The position numbers and the translations under genes are program-made. Of a stretch of DNA of 64,000 bases, positions 52,299-61,021 are shown piece after piece (the stretch's first letter is position 1; every line of letters begins with the position of its first letter). Under the pieces are notes generated by a model that did not search any database, had not been told where the DNA came from, and saw only the letters and a list, made by a program, of their open reading frames with translations. This stretch comes from Pukyongia salina (lineage in GTDB: Bacteria; Bacteroidota; Bacteroidia; Flavobacteriales; Flavobacteriaceae), in contig NZ_CP027062.1 of assembly GCF_002966125.1 (NCBI RefSeq), forward strand, positions 2,652,501-2,716,500. Reading direction: 5' to 3'.

Positions 52299-52618
52299 GC
52301 AGGCCGCCTTATCGCGCATCAATTCGTTGATGGGAGGAAAGTCCGGACACCACAGGGAAGCATAGCGGCTAACGGCCGTCGTCGTATAGCTCGTGCTATA
52401 CGATAGGACTAGTGCAACAGAAAGGATGTACAGGTAATGCTGTAGTGAAATCGTGTAAACTCTATGCGGTGAAATACCACGTAAACTTACATTCGAGGGT
52501 TCCCGCCCAACGTAAGAGGGTAGGTAGATAGAACTATTTGGCAACAAATGGTCCAGATAAATGATAAGGGCTCTTTAATGTAAATTGAAGAGAACAGAAT
52601 CCGGCTTACAGGCCTGCA
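52299..52618 (+). ncRNA. rnpB: RNase P RNA, bacterial type A
   Basis: GCAGGCC near the 5' end pairs with GGCCTGC at 52611-52617 as helix P1. The universally conserved core GGAGGAAAGTCCGGACACCACAGGG begins near 52332 (GAGGAAAGTCCGGACACC region), ACAGAAAGG occurs near 52417, and the 3' conserved ACAGAATCCGGCTTACAGGCC is at about 52594-52614. The length is about 320 nt. It is the catalytic RNA that matures tRNA 5' ends. A T-rich tract after 52618 serves as terminator. Confidence 0.95.
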
Positions 52619-53007
52619 TTTTTTTCTTCATTGTATCGTTGGGTGATAAACGATATACAGTCTTCCAGTTTATAGAAGGCAGCATGCGGCCAGCTGAAGA
52701 ACTGTTCGGCGAACAAGGCCATGTCGTAGGATTCCTTCGAATAACACAAGGTAGCTATCCCAACGATCTTCAGATCATATTTCTCAATTTCCTTATAATA
52801 AAGTGGATTTATGGTGTAATCGTTCTTGCGGTTTGATATATATCCGAAGTGATTATCACCATAATAATGGGAGAATATTTCATAATATTTAGCCATTTCC
52901 TGTTGTCCCAGGACGACTCCTTCTTTTACGGTTGCGATAACATATTTTTCGTAAAATTCGAAAACAGCAAACCCTAAATCCAAAAACGAACTCTCCGGAG
53001 TCTTCAT
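52606..53007 (-). CDS. STAS/SpoIIAA-like small protein
   Basis: 133 residues. The alpha/beta pattern with YGDNHFGYISNRKNDYTINPLYYKEIEKYDLKIVGIATLCY near 49-89 and EQFFSWPHAAFYKLEDCISFI later resembles STAS/SpoIIAA-type proteins that are widespread as short hypotheticals in Flavobacteriia. There is no signal peptide. Its last four to five codons lie inside the 3' end of rnpB and its T-tract, so the two convergent genes share 13 bases. Its function is not known. Confidence 0.7.
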   Translation of the reverse strand: MKTPESSFLDLGFAVFEFYEKYVIATVKEGVVLGQQEMAKYYEIFSHYYGDNHFGYISNRKNDYTINPLYYKEIEKYDLKIVGIATLCYSKESYDMALFAEQFFSWPHAAFYKLEDCISFITQRYNEEKNAGL

Positions 53008-53093
53008 GCAATTCTGGCTGGTTAATTTAAAATACCCATAAAAGTAGTAATTTAAATCAAATTGAAAATAGCTTCCAATAATTTAGAAAATCT

Positions 53094-53627
53094 TTACTGA
53101 AAGAAGCTGAAAACAGAACCTCCGTACTTCCTGGATTCGTTAAAATGAGCCGCGTCCTGTAGGTTTATATGTTTGGTATGCTCAATGATAAGAGTGCCAT
53201 CTTCTTTAATGAGATCTTGTTCAAAACACTTGGTTACGAGGGTTTCCAATTGGGAAGGCTCAAAATTGTAAGGGGGATCGGCAAAAATGATGTCGAAAGC
53301 AGGTTGCTTAACTTCGAGATATTTAAATACGTCACTCTTAACGGTTTTAATCTCTACTTCAAGCTCCTCAGCGGTACGCTGAATAAACCGCACACATTCG
53401 TAATGAGCATCTACGCTTACAATATCTTCTGTACCACGTGAGGCAAATTCATAACTAATATTTCCTGTCCCTGCAAATAGATCAAGGAATCTTAATTCTG
53501 AAAAATCGTATCGATTATTGAGAATATTAAAAAGCGCTTCCTTCCCAAAATCGGTTGTTGGGCGCACCGGTAACTTTTTTGGAGCGATGATTCGTTTTCC
53601 TTTAAACTTTCCTGCAACTATCCGCAT
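53094..53627 (-). CDS. rsmD: 16S rRNA (guanine966-N2)-methyltransferase
   Basis: 177 residues. MRIVAGKFKGKRI at the N-terminus, RPTTDFGKEALFNIL, FLDLFAGTGNISYEFASRG (SAM) and FADPPYNFE (catalytic N2-guanine motif DPPY) are the RsmD signature. It methylates G966 of 16S rRNA. It is the third gene of a minus-strand operon, 2 bases after the DUF3822 gene, an order often seen in Flavobacteriia. Confidence 0.93.
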   Translation of the reverse strand: MRIVAGKFKGKRIIAPKKLPVRPTTDFGKEALFNILNNRYDFSELRFLDLFAGTGNISYEFASRGTEDIVSVDAHYECVRFIQRTAEELEVEIKTVKSDVFKYLEVKQPAFDIIFADPPYNFEPSQLETLVTKCFEQDLIKEDGTLIIEHTKHINLQDAAHFNESRKYGGSVFSFFQ

Positions 53628-53629
53628 AC

Positions 53630-54451
53630 TTATATAAATTTAAGTAACGGATGTTCGTGAACCAAAGTTCCTTCTAGTTGGTGCTGTAAAATGCTTTCAG
53701 GCAAAAACTCGATATTCCGGATATACGTATAAGCGATCTCATACAGCGCATCTTCCTCCTTAATTTGCCCCATCATTACTACTTTGGCACTATCCGGATT
53801 GATGTCCAATTGTTCGAAACAGAACAGGATGTAGTAAATAAAATCCTCGGGAGTAATAAAGTGATACGAATTGCAGAGCTTAAGCTGAGATGAAGATTGA
53901 ACCACAATTTGGAAGTTGGAACGCTCTACGTTGATATAAACCGAAGTTTCTTCAGTAAATCTGGATTCCATCGGAATCATTTCCAGCATAACAGATGCCG
54001 AATGATAGAATTGAAAACTCCCGAATATATCGAACAGGAAATTATTGATATTCACGTAAGGCACATAAACGATATGCATATTCCTGGCAGGTACGTCGTC
54101 CCACGCAATAAAATCGTTTGCGAGTATCTTCGCATTGAATTTTAAATAATCACTGGCTTTCGCCTCATCAAAAAGAGGTGTAGGTACTGCTGTAAATTCG
54201 GAGTTGGAATAGATTACACGAACCGATTCGAATTCGGATGCGTCCTTAACGTGCTCCTTTATAAAGGTGTCGATGTCCAATAATAATTCCTCAGGGGTGC
54301 GTTCCTTCTGATACACCATAGAGGAGAAGTGGATAACCTCAGACTTGCTGCTATTGGTCAATAAAAAAGAAAGTCCGGTCAATGAAACTTGAACGGACAG
54401 TCTTTTATTTGGTATTGTATGCAAGCTATTTCTGCCTATCGTCTGTGTCAT
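53630..54451 (-). CDS. DUF3822 family protein
   Basis: 273 residues from the ATG at 54449-54451 (MTQTIGRNSLHTIPNKRLSVQVSLTGLSFLL); a start at 54499 lies inside the previous gene. The protein has the duplicated beta-alpha pattern of an ASKHA-like fold, and the segments YVNINNFLFDIFGSFQFYHSASVML and TSVYINVERSNFQIVV match DUF3822, found next to rsmD in many Bacteroidota. Function is unknown. It overlaps the upstream membrane-anchored gene by 26 bases. Confidence 0.78.
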   Translation of the reverse strand: MTQTIGRNSLHTIPNKRLSVQVSLTGLSFLLTNSSKSEVIHFSSMVYQKERTPEELLLDIDTFIKEHVKDASEFESVRVIYSNSEFTAVPTPLFDEAKASDYLKFNAKILANDFIAWDDVPARNMHIVYVPYVNINNFLFDIFGSFQFYHSASVMLEMIPMESRFTEETSVYINVERSNFQIVVQSSSQLKLCNSYHFITPEDFIYYILFCFEQLDINPDSAKVVMMGQIKEEDALYEIAYTYIRNIEFLPESILQHQLEGTLVHEHPLLKFI

Positions 54452-55169
54452 AAATTTTCGGCCAGTTACCACTGGTATCAACTTCATCCATTGATCCAAC
54501 TTTGATATAAGCCCCGTTTACGCCGTCCACCGAGACAACCTGTTTCTCTTGAGCAAGAAGGTCCTTGTCAAGATCGGAAAGGATAACATCTTTAGCGACC
54601 CTGGCTTCGAATACAGAATAGATGGTTCCATTCTTATTGAGCTTTCCTGCACGAAGTTCAAACTTACCATCTACGCCTTCCACAGGAATATTCATCATGG
54701 TTTTATAACGGTCGGTACCATGAAATAAGGAATCGCGTACCGGCTTAAAGCTTAAGGTGTCAATAATTATTTCTTCTATAAAATAACCTTCTGTTAATCC
54801 AAATGCCTTATTCTTTTCAACATCCGGGTAGCTGGTATCTCGACGCTGGGTCACAGCAAATTGTGCAGTATCTACAAAACGAACCAGGCTATCCCAATCT
54901 CCAACAAATCCTCCGTTGATCTCCTGGTAAGCAAGCTGTGCCGCTTTTATGTCTTTTAGATTCTTGATAACCTTTGCATATCGGGCCTCTTTTACTTTAT
55001 TAAACTCGATGGGTCCCTGAATGGACTTGTAGAGCAAATAACCCAGATAAACGATAATAACCCACAGGATTATAGATATGATCGGATTGAATTTTTTAGG
55101 AACGAACTTCTCCAGTAAGAGCACTAATCCAATACTGAGAATAATGCCTATGACAATGTATAAAATCAT
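54426..55169 (-). CDS. Unrecognised membrane-anchored protein
   Basis: 247 residues. Two N-terminal membrane segments (about 2-20 and 29-47) are followed by a soluble domain. The region KEARYAKVIKNLKDIKAAQLAYQEINGGFVGDWDSLVRFVDT (about 60-100) looks like the start of a type II/IV pilin-like or pseudopilin stalk region (helix with conserved Y and F-GDWDSL), but no cleavage site precedes it. I do not assign a function. It is the first gene of the rsmD operon. Confidence 0.68.
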   Translation of the reverse strand: MILYIVIGIILSIGLVLLLEKFVPKKFNPIISIILWVIIVYLGYLLYKSIQGPIEFNKVKEARYAKVIKNLKDIKAAQLAYQEINGGFVGDWDSLVRFVDTAQFAVTQRRDTSYPDVEKNKAFGLTEGYFIEEIIIDTLSFKPVRDSLFHGTDRYKTMMNIPVEGVDGKFELRAGKLNKNGTIYSVFEARVAKDVILSDLDKDLLAQEKQVVSVDGVNGAYIKVGSMDEVDTSGNWPKIYDTDDRQK

Positions 55170-55296
55170 AATTTATGATATGAAGGTTATATTAGTTACT
55201 TCGGTCTATCGCAAATCTACAATTTTTTTTTGTTCACAAAAGTATAATCCGAAAAAATCATGGCTATCTTTAACCCCTTAGTTTGGTTATTACCAT

Positions 55297-56727
55297 ATGG
55301 ATGTTTCTGGTTTCTACAGCCTTTTAAAAAGCGATTTTCAATTTAATGCAACTTCAAAGCAGGATATCACTCTACAACTGCTATCACGATTTGTTTTAAG
55401 TGAGGATACATCTGAAGTTTTTCTTCTGAAAGGTTATGCCGGTACGGGAAAAACTACCATAGTAGGAACCCTGGTAAAGAATTTGTGGAAGGTGAAACGC
55501 TCCTCGGTACTACTGGCGCCAACCGGACGAGCTGCAAAAGTGATAAGTAACTATTCATCGAAAGAGGCTTTTACCATACATAAGAAGATCTATTATCCTA
55601 AAAGCAACAAGAGCGGAGGGGTTTCCTTTACCCTACAACCAAATAAACACAGAAATGTCATCTTTATAGTGGATGAGGCATCGATGATCCCAGATGTGAA
55701 CCAGGATTCCAAGCTTTTCGAAAATGGTTCTCTGCTAGACGACCTAATGCAATATGTGTATTCGGGGCATAACTGCAGATTGATGCTCATAGGAGACACT
55801 GCGCAGTTACCCCCTGTAAAATTGGATGTTAGCCCAGCTCTCGATAAGCGGCTGCTTGAAAACCATTACAACAAAAAGGTTATTGCGATCGAATTGGATG
55901 AAGTTGTGCGCCAGGAGAAGGATAGCGGTATCCTGTACAATGCAACCCGTATAAGAGACAGGATAGAGGATTCGCTGTTCGAAGAATTTAAATTGAAAGA
56001 CCACGACTTTCCGGAAGTTATTCGTCCCGAAGACGGACAGGAACTTATGGATGCGATCAACGATTGTTATACCGAGTTAGGAAAGGAAGAAACCGTGATC
56101 ATTGTGCGCTCTAATAAACGGGCAAATTTATACAACCAAAATATCCGTAACAGAATATTATTTCAGGAAGAGGAGCTTTCTGCCGGGGATTTTTTAATGG
56201 TTGTAAAGAATAATTATTTCTGGATCAAACCACATACCGAAGCTGGTTTCATCGCAAATGGCGACATCATTCAGGTATTGGAGATATTTGGTTTTAAAGA
56301 GTTGTATGGATTTCGTTTTGCTGAAGTTCAAGTTCAGATGGTAGATTATCCGAAAATGGCCCCCTTTGAGACTGTGCTGCTCCTCGATACGCTTACTTCC
56401 GAAACTCCTTCACTTTCGTACGACGAATCCAATCGCCTTTACCAGGAGGTGGTTAAGGATTACGCAGATGTGAAATCAAACTATAAACGCTTCCTTTCAG
56501 TAAAGAACAATAAATATTTTAACGCGCTGCAAGTGAAATTCTCCTACGCAATAACTTGTCATAAATCGCAAGGTGGACAATGGCATACGGTCTTCGTGGA
56601 GCAGCCTTACCTACCTGATGGCGTGAACAAAGATTACCTTCGCTGGTTGTACACTGCTATCACCCGCGCAAAGGAAAGAGTGTATTTAATTGGATTTAAA
56701 AATGATTTTTTCGACGATTCGCTGTAA
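55297..56727 (+). CDS. ATP-dependent RecD-like DNA helicase
   Basis: 476 residues, superfamily 1B helicase. Walker A is GYAGTGKTT at about 46-54, motif Ia LLAPTGRAAKVI near 73, Walker B IVDEASMIPD near 126, motif III LIGDTAQLPPV near 165, and the UvrD_C_2 end has YAITCHKSQGGQW near 425 and YTAITRAKERVYLIG. It lacks the N-terminal domain of RecD2. It probably unwinds DNA 5' to 3'; its partner or pathway is unknown. Confidence 0.88.
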   Translation: MDVSGFYSLLKSDFQFNATSKQDITLQLLSRFVLSEDTSEVFLLKGYAGTGKTTIVGTLVKNLWKVKRSSVLLAPTGRAAKVISNYSSKEAFTIHKKIYYPKSNKSGGVSFTLQPNKHRNVIFIVDEASMIPDVNQDSKLFENGSLLDDLMQYVYSGHNCRLMLIGDTAQLPPVKLDVSPALDKRLLENHYNKKVIAIELDEVVRQEKDSGILYNATRIRDRIEDSLFEEFKLKDHDFPEVIRPEDGQELMDAINDCYTELGKEETVIIVRSNKRANLYNQNIRNRILFQEEELSAGDFLMVVKNNYFWIKPHTEAGFIANGDIIQVLEIFGFKELYGFRFAEVQVQMVDYPKMAPFETVLLLDTLTSETPSLSYDESNRLYQEVVKDYADVKSNYKRFLSVKNNKYFNALQVKFSYAITCHKSQGGQWHTVFVEQPYLPDGVNKDYLRWLYTAITRAKERVYLIGFKNDFFDDSL

Positions 56728-56788
56728 ACCTTTTTGCATTCCTTACATCTATTCTGTAGAAAAGTACTGCGATAATGTAGAATTCTCT

Positions 56789-56796
56789 TATTTTTG
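56789..56796 (+). promoter_or_regulatory. -7 element of the kdsB-kdnB fusion gene
   Basis: TATTTTTG at 56789-56796. It overlaps the TTG at 56794, which therefore cannot be the start codon; the next in-frame TTG at 56821 fits. Confidence 0.65.
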
Positions 56797-56820
56797 GGGC
56801 CAATAATAAAGATTTCTCAA

Positions 56821-58650
56821 TTGAAAGTAATAGCAATGATACCTGCGCGTTATGGCGCATCCCGATTTCCGGGAAAGTTGATGCAGGACCTGGGAGGAAA
56901 GCCCGTGATCGTTCGTACGTATGAAGCCGCTAAAGATACCGGCTTGTTCGACGAAGTATATGTGGTGACAGATAGTGAGATCATCTTCAAAGAGATCGAA
57001 TTACATGGTGGAAAGGCTATTATGAGCAAAAAGGAGCACGACAGTGGGAGTGACCGGATTGCAGAGGCCGCCGAAAATATGGATGTCGACATTGTAGTAA
57101 ATGTTCAGGGAGATGAACCTTTTACCAGCAAAGACGGACTGGAGCATGTTTTAAGTGTATTTAACGGGGCGGATGCCGATAAAATTGACTTGGCATCCTT
57201 AATGACCGAAATACACGACTGGAAGGAGATAAGCGACCCTAATTGTGTAAAGGTAATTGTCGATAAAGACAATTTTGCACAATATTTTTCGCGCTCCCCA
57301 ATACCTTATCCCAGGGACAAGAACGCCGCAGTACAGTATTATAAACATAAAGGTATCTATGCATTCCGAAAGGAGGCACTCATGGATTTCTATCGATTAC
57401 CAATGCGATCCCTAGAAGCTGCCGAAAAAATAGAATGTATACGTTACCTCGAATATGGAAAAAACATCAAAATGGCTGTAACTGCAACGCAAGGAATTGA
57501 AATTGACACCCCGGAAGATCTTAAACGGGCGAACAAGGTTTTAAAGGAACAGAAAAAAGATACGGTAAACAATAAGTATCGAAATTTCCCTATGGTGCCT
57601 AAAGTGGTTTTCGGTGAGGGGAGCTTCGATCAATTATCTTCTATTTTGGCACCTCAGAGAAAGGACAAAGCGCCTTTTATATTCCTGGTGGATGATGTTT
57701 TCGTAGGTGACGAAAAAATTGTCGATAGGATCAATCTTAGATTCAACGATAAGATGATATTTGTTTCTGCAGATGAAGAACCAAAAACCAGCCAGGTTGA
57801 CGAGATCGTAAAAGAAATAAAATCCGAATTCACTTATAAACCCTCCGGTATCATAGGTATAGGCGGGGGGACCATTCTAGACCTTGCCAAAGCAGTGGCT
57901 ATTATGCTTACTAATAAGGGAAGTGCTTCAGATTATCAGGGCTGGGATCTGGTACCCAATAAGGCTATCTACCACGTTGGTATTCCAACAATTTCAGGGA
58001 CAGGTGCCGAAGTTTCAAGAACAACTGTGCTCACCGGTCCTGTTAAAAAACTGGGGATCAATAGCGATTACACGCCTTTCGACCAGGTTATTCTAGACCC
58101 GGATCTCACTATCGGGGTCCCAAGAAACCAGTGGTTCTATACAGGGATGGATTGTTTTATTCATTGTGTGGAATCTCTAAACGGTACCTTCCTCAATGCC
58201 TTCAGCCAGAGTTATGGCGAGAAAGCATACGATCTTTGCAAGGAGATCTTCGTGGATGGGAATTTGTCTTGCGAAGAGGCACGAGCTAAACTGATGATGG
58301 CTTCCTGGCATGGTGGTATGAGTATTGCATATTCGCAGGTAGGTGTGGCACACGCCATGAGTTACGGTCTTTCTTACGTATTAGGTACAAAACACGGCAT
58401 TGGTAACTGTATCGTTTTTAATCACCTAGAGGAATTCTACCCAAAAGATGTGGCTCTATTTAAACAAATGGTAAAAGCGCATAATATCGATATACCTAAA
58501 GGCCTTTGTAAGGATCTTTCGGAAGAGGAAATGGATACCATGATCGATATTGCTTTGAGTCTTGTACCTTTGTGGGAGAACGCACTGGGAGATAATTGGG
58601 AATCCATAGCGACCCGGGAAAAATTAAGATCGCTTTACCTAAAAATGTAA
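56821..58650 (+). CDS. kdsB: Bifunctional KdsB-KdnB fusion: CMP-Kdo synthetase and Kdo 8-oxidase
   Basis: 609 residues from the TTG at 56821 ([20 protein letters not shown], the KdsB N-terminus). Residues 1 to about 245 are a complete CMP-Kdo synthetase ([40 protein letters not shown]). From about 252 to the end is an iron-containing alcohol dehydrogenase with [24 protein letters not shown], metal ligands in [17 protein letters not shown] and GTKHGIGN, matching KdnB. KdnB oxidises C8 of Kdo before the aminotransferase KdnA adds nitrogen to give Kdo8N for lipid A core. No stop or start codon separates the halves. KdnA is not in this window. Confidence 0.82.
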   Translation: MKVIAMIPARYGASRFPGKLMQDLGGKPVIVRTYEAAKDTGLFDEVYVVTDSEIIFKEIELHGGKAIMSKKEHDSGSDRIAEAAENMDVDIVVNVQGDEPFTSKDGLEHVLSVFNGADADKIDLASLMTEIHDWKEISDPNCVKVIVDKDNFAQYFSRSPIPYPRDKNAAVQYYKHKGIYAFRKEALMDFYRLPMRSLEAAEKIECIRYLEYGKNIKMAVTATQGIEIDTPEDLKRANKVLKEQKKDTVNNKYRNFPMVPKVVFGEGSFDQLSSILAPQRKDKAPFIFLVDDVFVGDEKIVDRINLRFNDKMIFVSADEEPKTSQVDEIVKEIKSEFTYKPSGIIGIGGGTILDLAKAVAIMLTNKGSASDYQGWDLVPNKAIYHVGIPTISGTGAEVSRTTVLTGPVKKLGINSDYTPFDQVILDPDLTIGVPRNQWFYTGMDCFIHCVESLNGTFLNAFSQSYGEKAYDLCKEIFVDGNLSCEEARAKLMMASWHGGMSIAYSQVGVAHAMSYGLSYVLGTKHGIGNCIVFNHLEEFYPKDVALFKQMVKAHNIDIPKGLCKDLSEEEMDTMIDIALSLVPLWENALGDNWESIATREKLRSLYLKM

Positions 58651-59204
58651 AGCATCATCACAACTATTTGATACTTACCAAATTTATATTCCATAAGCTG
58701 TTAGGCTGGAAGATCGACGGTGAATTTAACAAGGATATTCCTAAATCTGTAGTCATCGTTGTCCCTCACACAAGCTGGCATGATTTCTATGTCGGGGTGT
58801 TTGCCCGAAGGATCCTGCGTACCAAAATTAACTTTGTGGCAAAAAAAGAACTATTCAAATGGCCGTTCGGCGCTTACTTTCGGTGGATGGGAGGAACACC
58901 CCTGGACAGGACGGGTGGACTCAATAAAGTAGATGCGATCGCTAAGATATTTTCAGAAAAAAAAGAATTCAGAATGGCCCTGGCACCTGAAGGAACACGG
59001 AAAAAAGTGGACCGTTGGAAAACAGGCTTCTACTATATTGCATTAAAGGCTAAGGTACCGATAATCCCTGTTGCCTTCGATTATAAGACAAAAACTGTAA
59101 AAGTGGGGGCTGCCTTTTATCCAACCGGCAATCTTGAGGAAGATCTAATAGTCTTACATAAATTTTATGATGGGGTAGTGGGAAAGATTCCCCAATATAC
59201 TTAG
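58596..59204 (+). CDS. 1-acyl-sn-glycerol-3-phosphate acyltransferase-like protein
   Basis: 202 residues if started at the ATG at 58596, which overlaps the fusion gene by 55 bases; a TTG at 58668 would give about 178 residues and a more usual start ([16 protein letters not shown]). The acyltransferase motif [13 protein letters not shown] near residue 50, [10 protein letters not shown] and [20 protein letters not shown] are intact (HxxxxD-type catalysis). It may acylate lysophosphatidic acid or another lipid; its place beside Kdo genes suggests an envelope role. Confidence 0.82.
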   Translation: MGIHSDPGKIKIALPKNVKHHHNYLILTKFIFHKLLGWKIDGEFNKDIPKSVVIVVPHTSWHDFYVGVFARRILRTKINFVAKKELFKWPFGAYFRWMGGTPLDRTGGLNKVDAIAKIFSEKKEFRMALAPEGTRKKVDRWKTGFYYIALKAKVPIIPVAFDYKTKTVKVGAAFYPTGNLEEDLIVLHKFYDGVVGKIPQYT

Positions 59205-59210
59205 GAGTAA

Positions 59211-59942
59211 TTAGGCGTCTTCTCCGGAGGATGCTTCGTCCATCGTGTGGTACACATTCTGCACATCGTCATCCTCTTCAAGTTTCTCTAATAATTTTTC
59301 CACATCCGATGCCTGTTCGGCTGTGATCTTTTTGGTTACCTGCGGGATACGTTCGAAGCCTGAAGAAAGAATTTCAAGGGAACGTTCCTCGAGGTAGGTC
59401 TGTATAGCTCCAAAACTTTCGAATGGGGCATAAATAAGTACGCCGTCTTCATCTTCAAAGATCTCTTCAACACCAAAATCGATCAATTCCAATTCTAGTT
59501 CTTCCATGTCGATACCTTCTGCATTGATGCGGAAATTACATACGTGATCGAACATAAAAACCACAGATCCCGAGGTGCCAAGACTACCATCACATTTATT
59601 GAAATAGGAACGAACATTTGCCACGGTACGCGTATTATTGTCGGTTGCAGTTTCCACAAGTATTGCAATCCCGTGGGGAGCATAACCCTCGAAGATCACT
59701 TCTTTGTAGTCGCCCTGACTTTTATCGGAAGCCCTTTTAATGGCTCTTTCGATGTTGTCTTTGGGCATGTTAACCGATTTGGCATTCTGAATTACAGCTC
59801 GCAATCGAGAGTTGGCATCCGGGTCGGGACCACCCTCTTTTACCGCCATGACAATATCCTTACCAATACGGGTAAACGCTTTGGACATGGCAGACCAACG
59901 CTTCATCTTACGTGCTTTTCGAAATTCAAACGCTCTTCCCAT
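59211..59942 (-). CDS. YebC/PmpR family transcriptional regulator
   Basis: 243 residues. The start MGRAFEFRKARKMKRWSAMSKAFTRIGKDI, the NVRSYFNKCDGSLGTSGSVVFMFDHV block and the acidic C-terminal region are typical of YebC proteins, which bind DNA or act in translation of proline stretches. Members with this N-terminus (MGRAFEFRKARK) are common in Bacteroidota. It is monocistronic and convergent with the acyltransferase. Confidence 0.93.
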   Translation of the reverse strand: MGRAFEFRKARKMKRWSAMSKAFTRIGKDIVMAVKEGGPDPDANSRLRAVIQNAKSVNMPKDNIERAIKRASDKSQGDYKEVIFEGYAPHGIAILVETATDNNTRTVANVRSYFNKCDGSLGTSGSVVFMFDHVCNFRINAEGIDMEELELELIDFGVEEIFEDEDGVLIYAPFESFGAIQTYLEERSLEILSSGFERIPQVTKKITAEQASDVEKLLEKLEEDDDVQNVYHTMDEASSGEDA

Positions 59943-59985
59943 TTATCTCTAATTTTTTATTTACTGCGCAAATTTATAAAATCTG

Positions 59986-61020
59986 TTAATCGTTCGGAAT
60001 ATGTTTAGCCAAAAACCTCTGGTAGGATTCGTTTAGGTTTCCTATCACGGTTTCACGTTTTTGATTCAGGCTTGCATTCGTTCTATTATAATCTTCCACT
60101 GCCTTGTTTATAAGAGGCACCTTTTCGTTATACGCGTCGATCTGTTCCTTGGTGCGTTTACGTTCGGGAGTAGATTCTAAGGATTTCCTTATGGCTTCGA
60201 AATCTGCATTGGCAACCAGGAAATCGGTAATAACAGGGATCTTGTTTTCAGATTCATCAATAAAGAACTCGAAAACTTTTGTAGTAGCGTCTACTAGCAT
60301 TCTATCCTTCTTATATAAAGAAACAGTGTCCAGCTTCGCCAGGCCTTCACGGGAACTCTCCAGCAGTGCTGAAGCGCTTTGCTCGATCGCGCTTACATCT
60401 TCACGGCTAATCGCGTCGTATAGATATACCTCGTTCATATACACCTTGAAGAAAATTAGGTAAAGTTGATTGTAATGATCAAAAACTTCTCCGGAGATCT
60501 TCATTTTCTTACCCAGATCCGAATCGTTCTCAAGGATATCGATGTTATGCTTTCTCGCATAGGCGTAATAATGCATCTCGAATTCCTGTTGAGCCTCGGC
60601 CATTTTTTTATTAGCCAATTCCTGTGCAAGCATATAGGCTTCCATCGCATCGTACGATTGTTCTGCAACAGTTTTCATGTCGATGATCTTAGCGTAATCC
60701 TGCTGTAACAGGCTCTTGTTTAGATCGAGATTATGCAATACCTGCTTCTTGAATTCATCACCATCAAAGCCTTTCGCTTTTTCGATTTTTAGTATTGCTC
60801 GCTCAACAGATTTGATAAGCGAATTTCTCCTACCTGCAATGGTACGATCGTTCTTGCTGTGGGCGATGGCCTTTGTGTATTTCCAGGTGTTTTTCGTTAT
60901 GATCTGCTGCTCATTTGAAACAAATTCAAGATAGTCTAAAGCAGATTTAAATTGTTGAGAGAATACGGTTTGTGTACTAAAGATTGCCAGAAACACCGCT
61001 AGTAATAATGCTCTACTCAT
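59986..61020 (-). CDS. Exported helical protein of unknown function
   Basis: 344 residues from the ATG at 61018-61020, which gives a signal peptide (MSRALLLAVFLAIFSTQTVFSQ); the longer frame would overlap the S41 gene. The mature part is almost all alpha-helical, with many Lys, Glu, Asp and repeated Tyr; no transmembrane helix follows. Lengths and composition resemble surface-associated LIC11966-type proteins, but I cannot confirm the family. Its ATG follows one base after the S41 protease stop, so the two are co-transcribed. It is the last gene of the operon. Confidence 0.6.
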   Translation of the reverse strand: MSRALLLAVFLAIFSTQTVFSQQFKSALDYLEFVSNEQQIITKNTWKYTKAIAHSKNDRTIAGRRNSLIKSVERAILKIEKAKGFDGDEFKKQVLHNLDLNKSLLQQDYAKIIDMKTVAEQSYDAMEAYMLAQELANKKMAEAQQEFEMHYYAYARKHNIDILENDSDLGKKMKISGEVFDHYNQLYLIFFKVYMNEVYLYDAISREDVSAIEQSASALLESSREGLAKLDTVSLYKKDRMLVDATTKVFEFFIDESENKIPVITDFLVANADFEAIRKSLESTPERKRTKEQIDAYNEKVPLINKAVEDYNRTNASLNQKRETVIGNLNESYQRFLAKHIPND

Positions 61021-61021
61021 A

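Noticed and set aside
56794-56823. TTG at 56794 as start of the kdsB fusion
   Set aside because: It is inside the -7 promoter element TATTTTTG at 56789-56796; the TTG at 56821 matches the conserved KdsB start.
59544-60008. A 154-codon plus-strand frame opposite yebC
   Set aside because: It is antisense to a highly conserved gene and spans the gap to the next gene; no family features.
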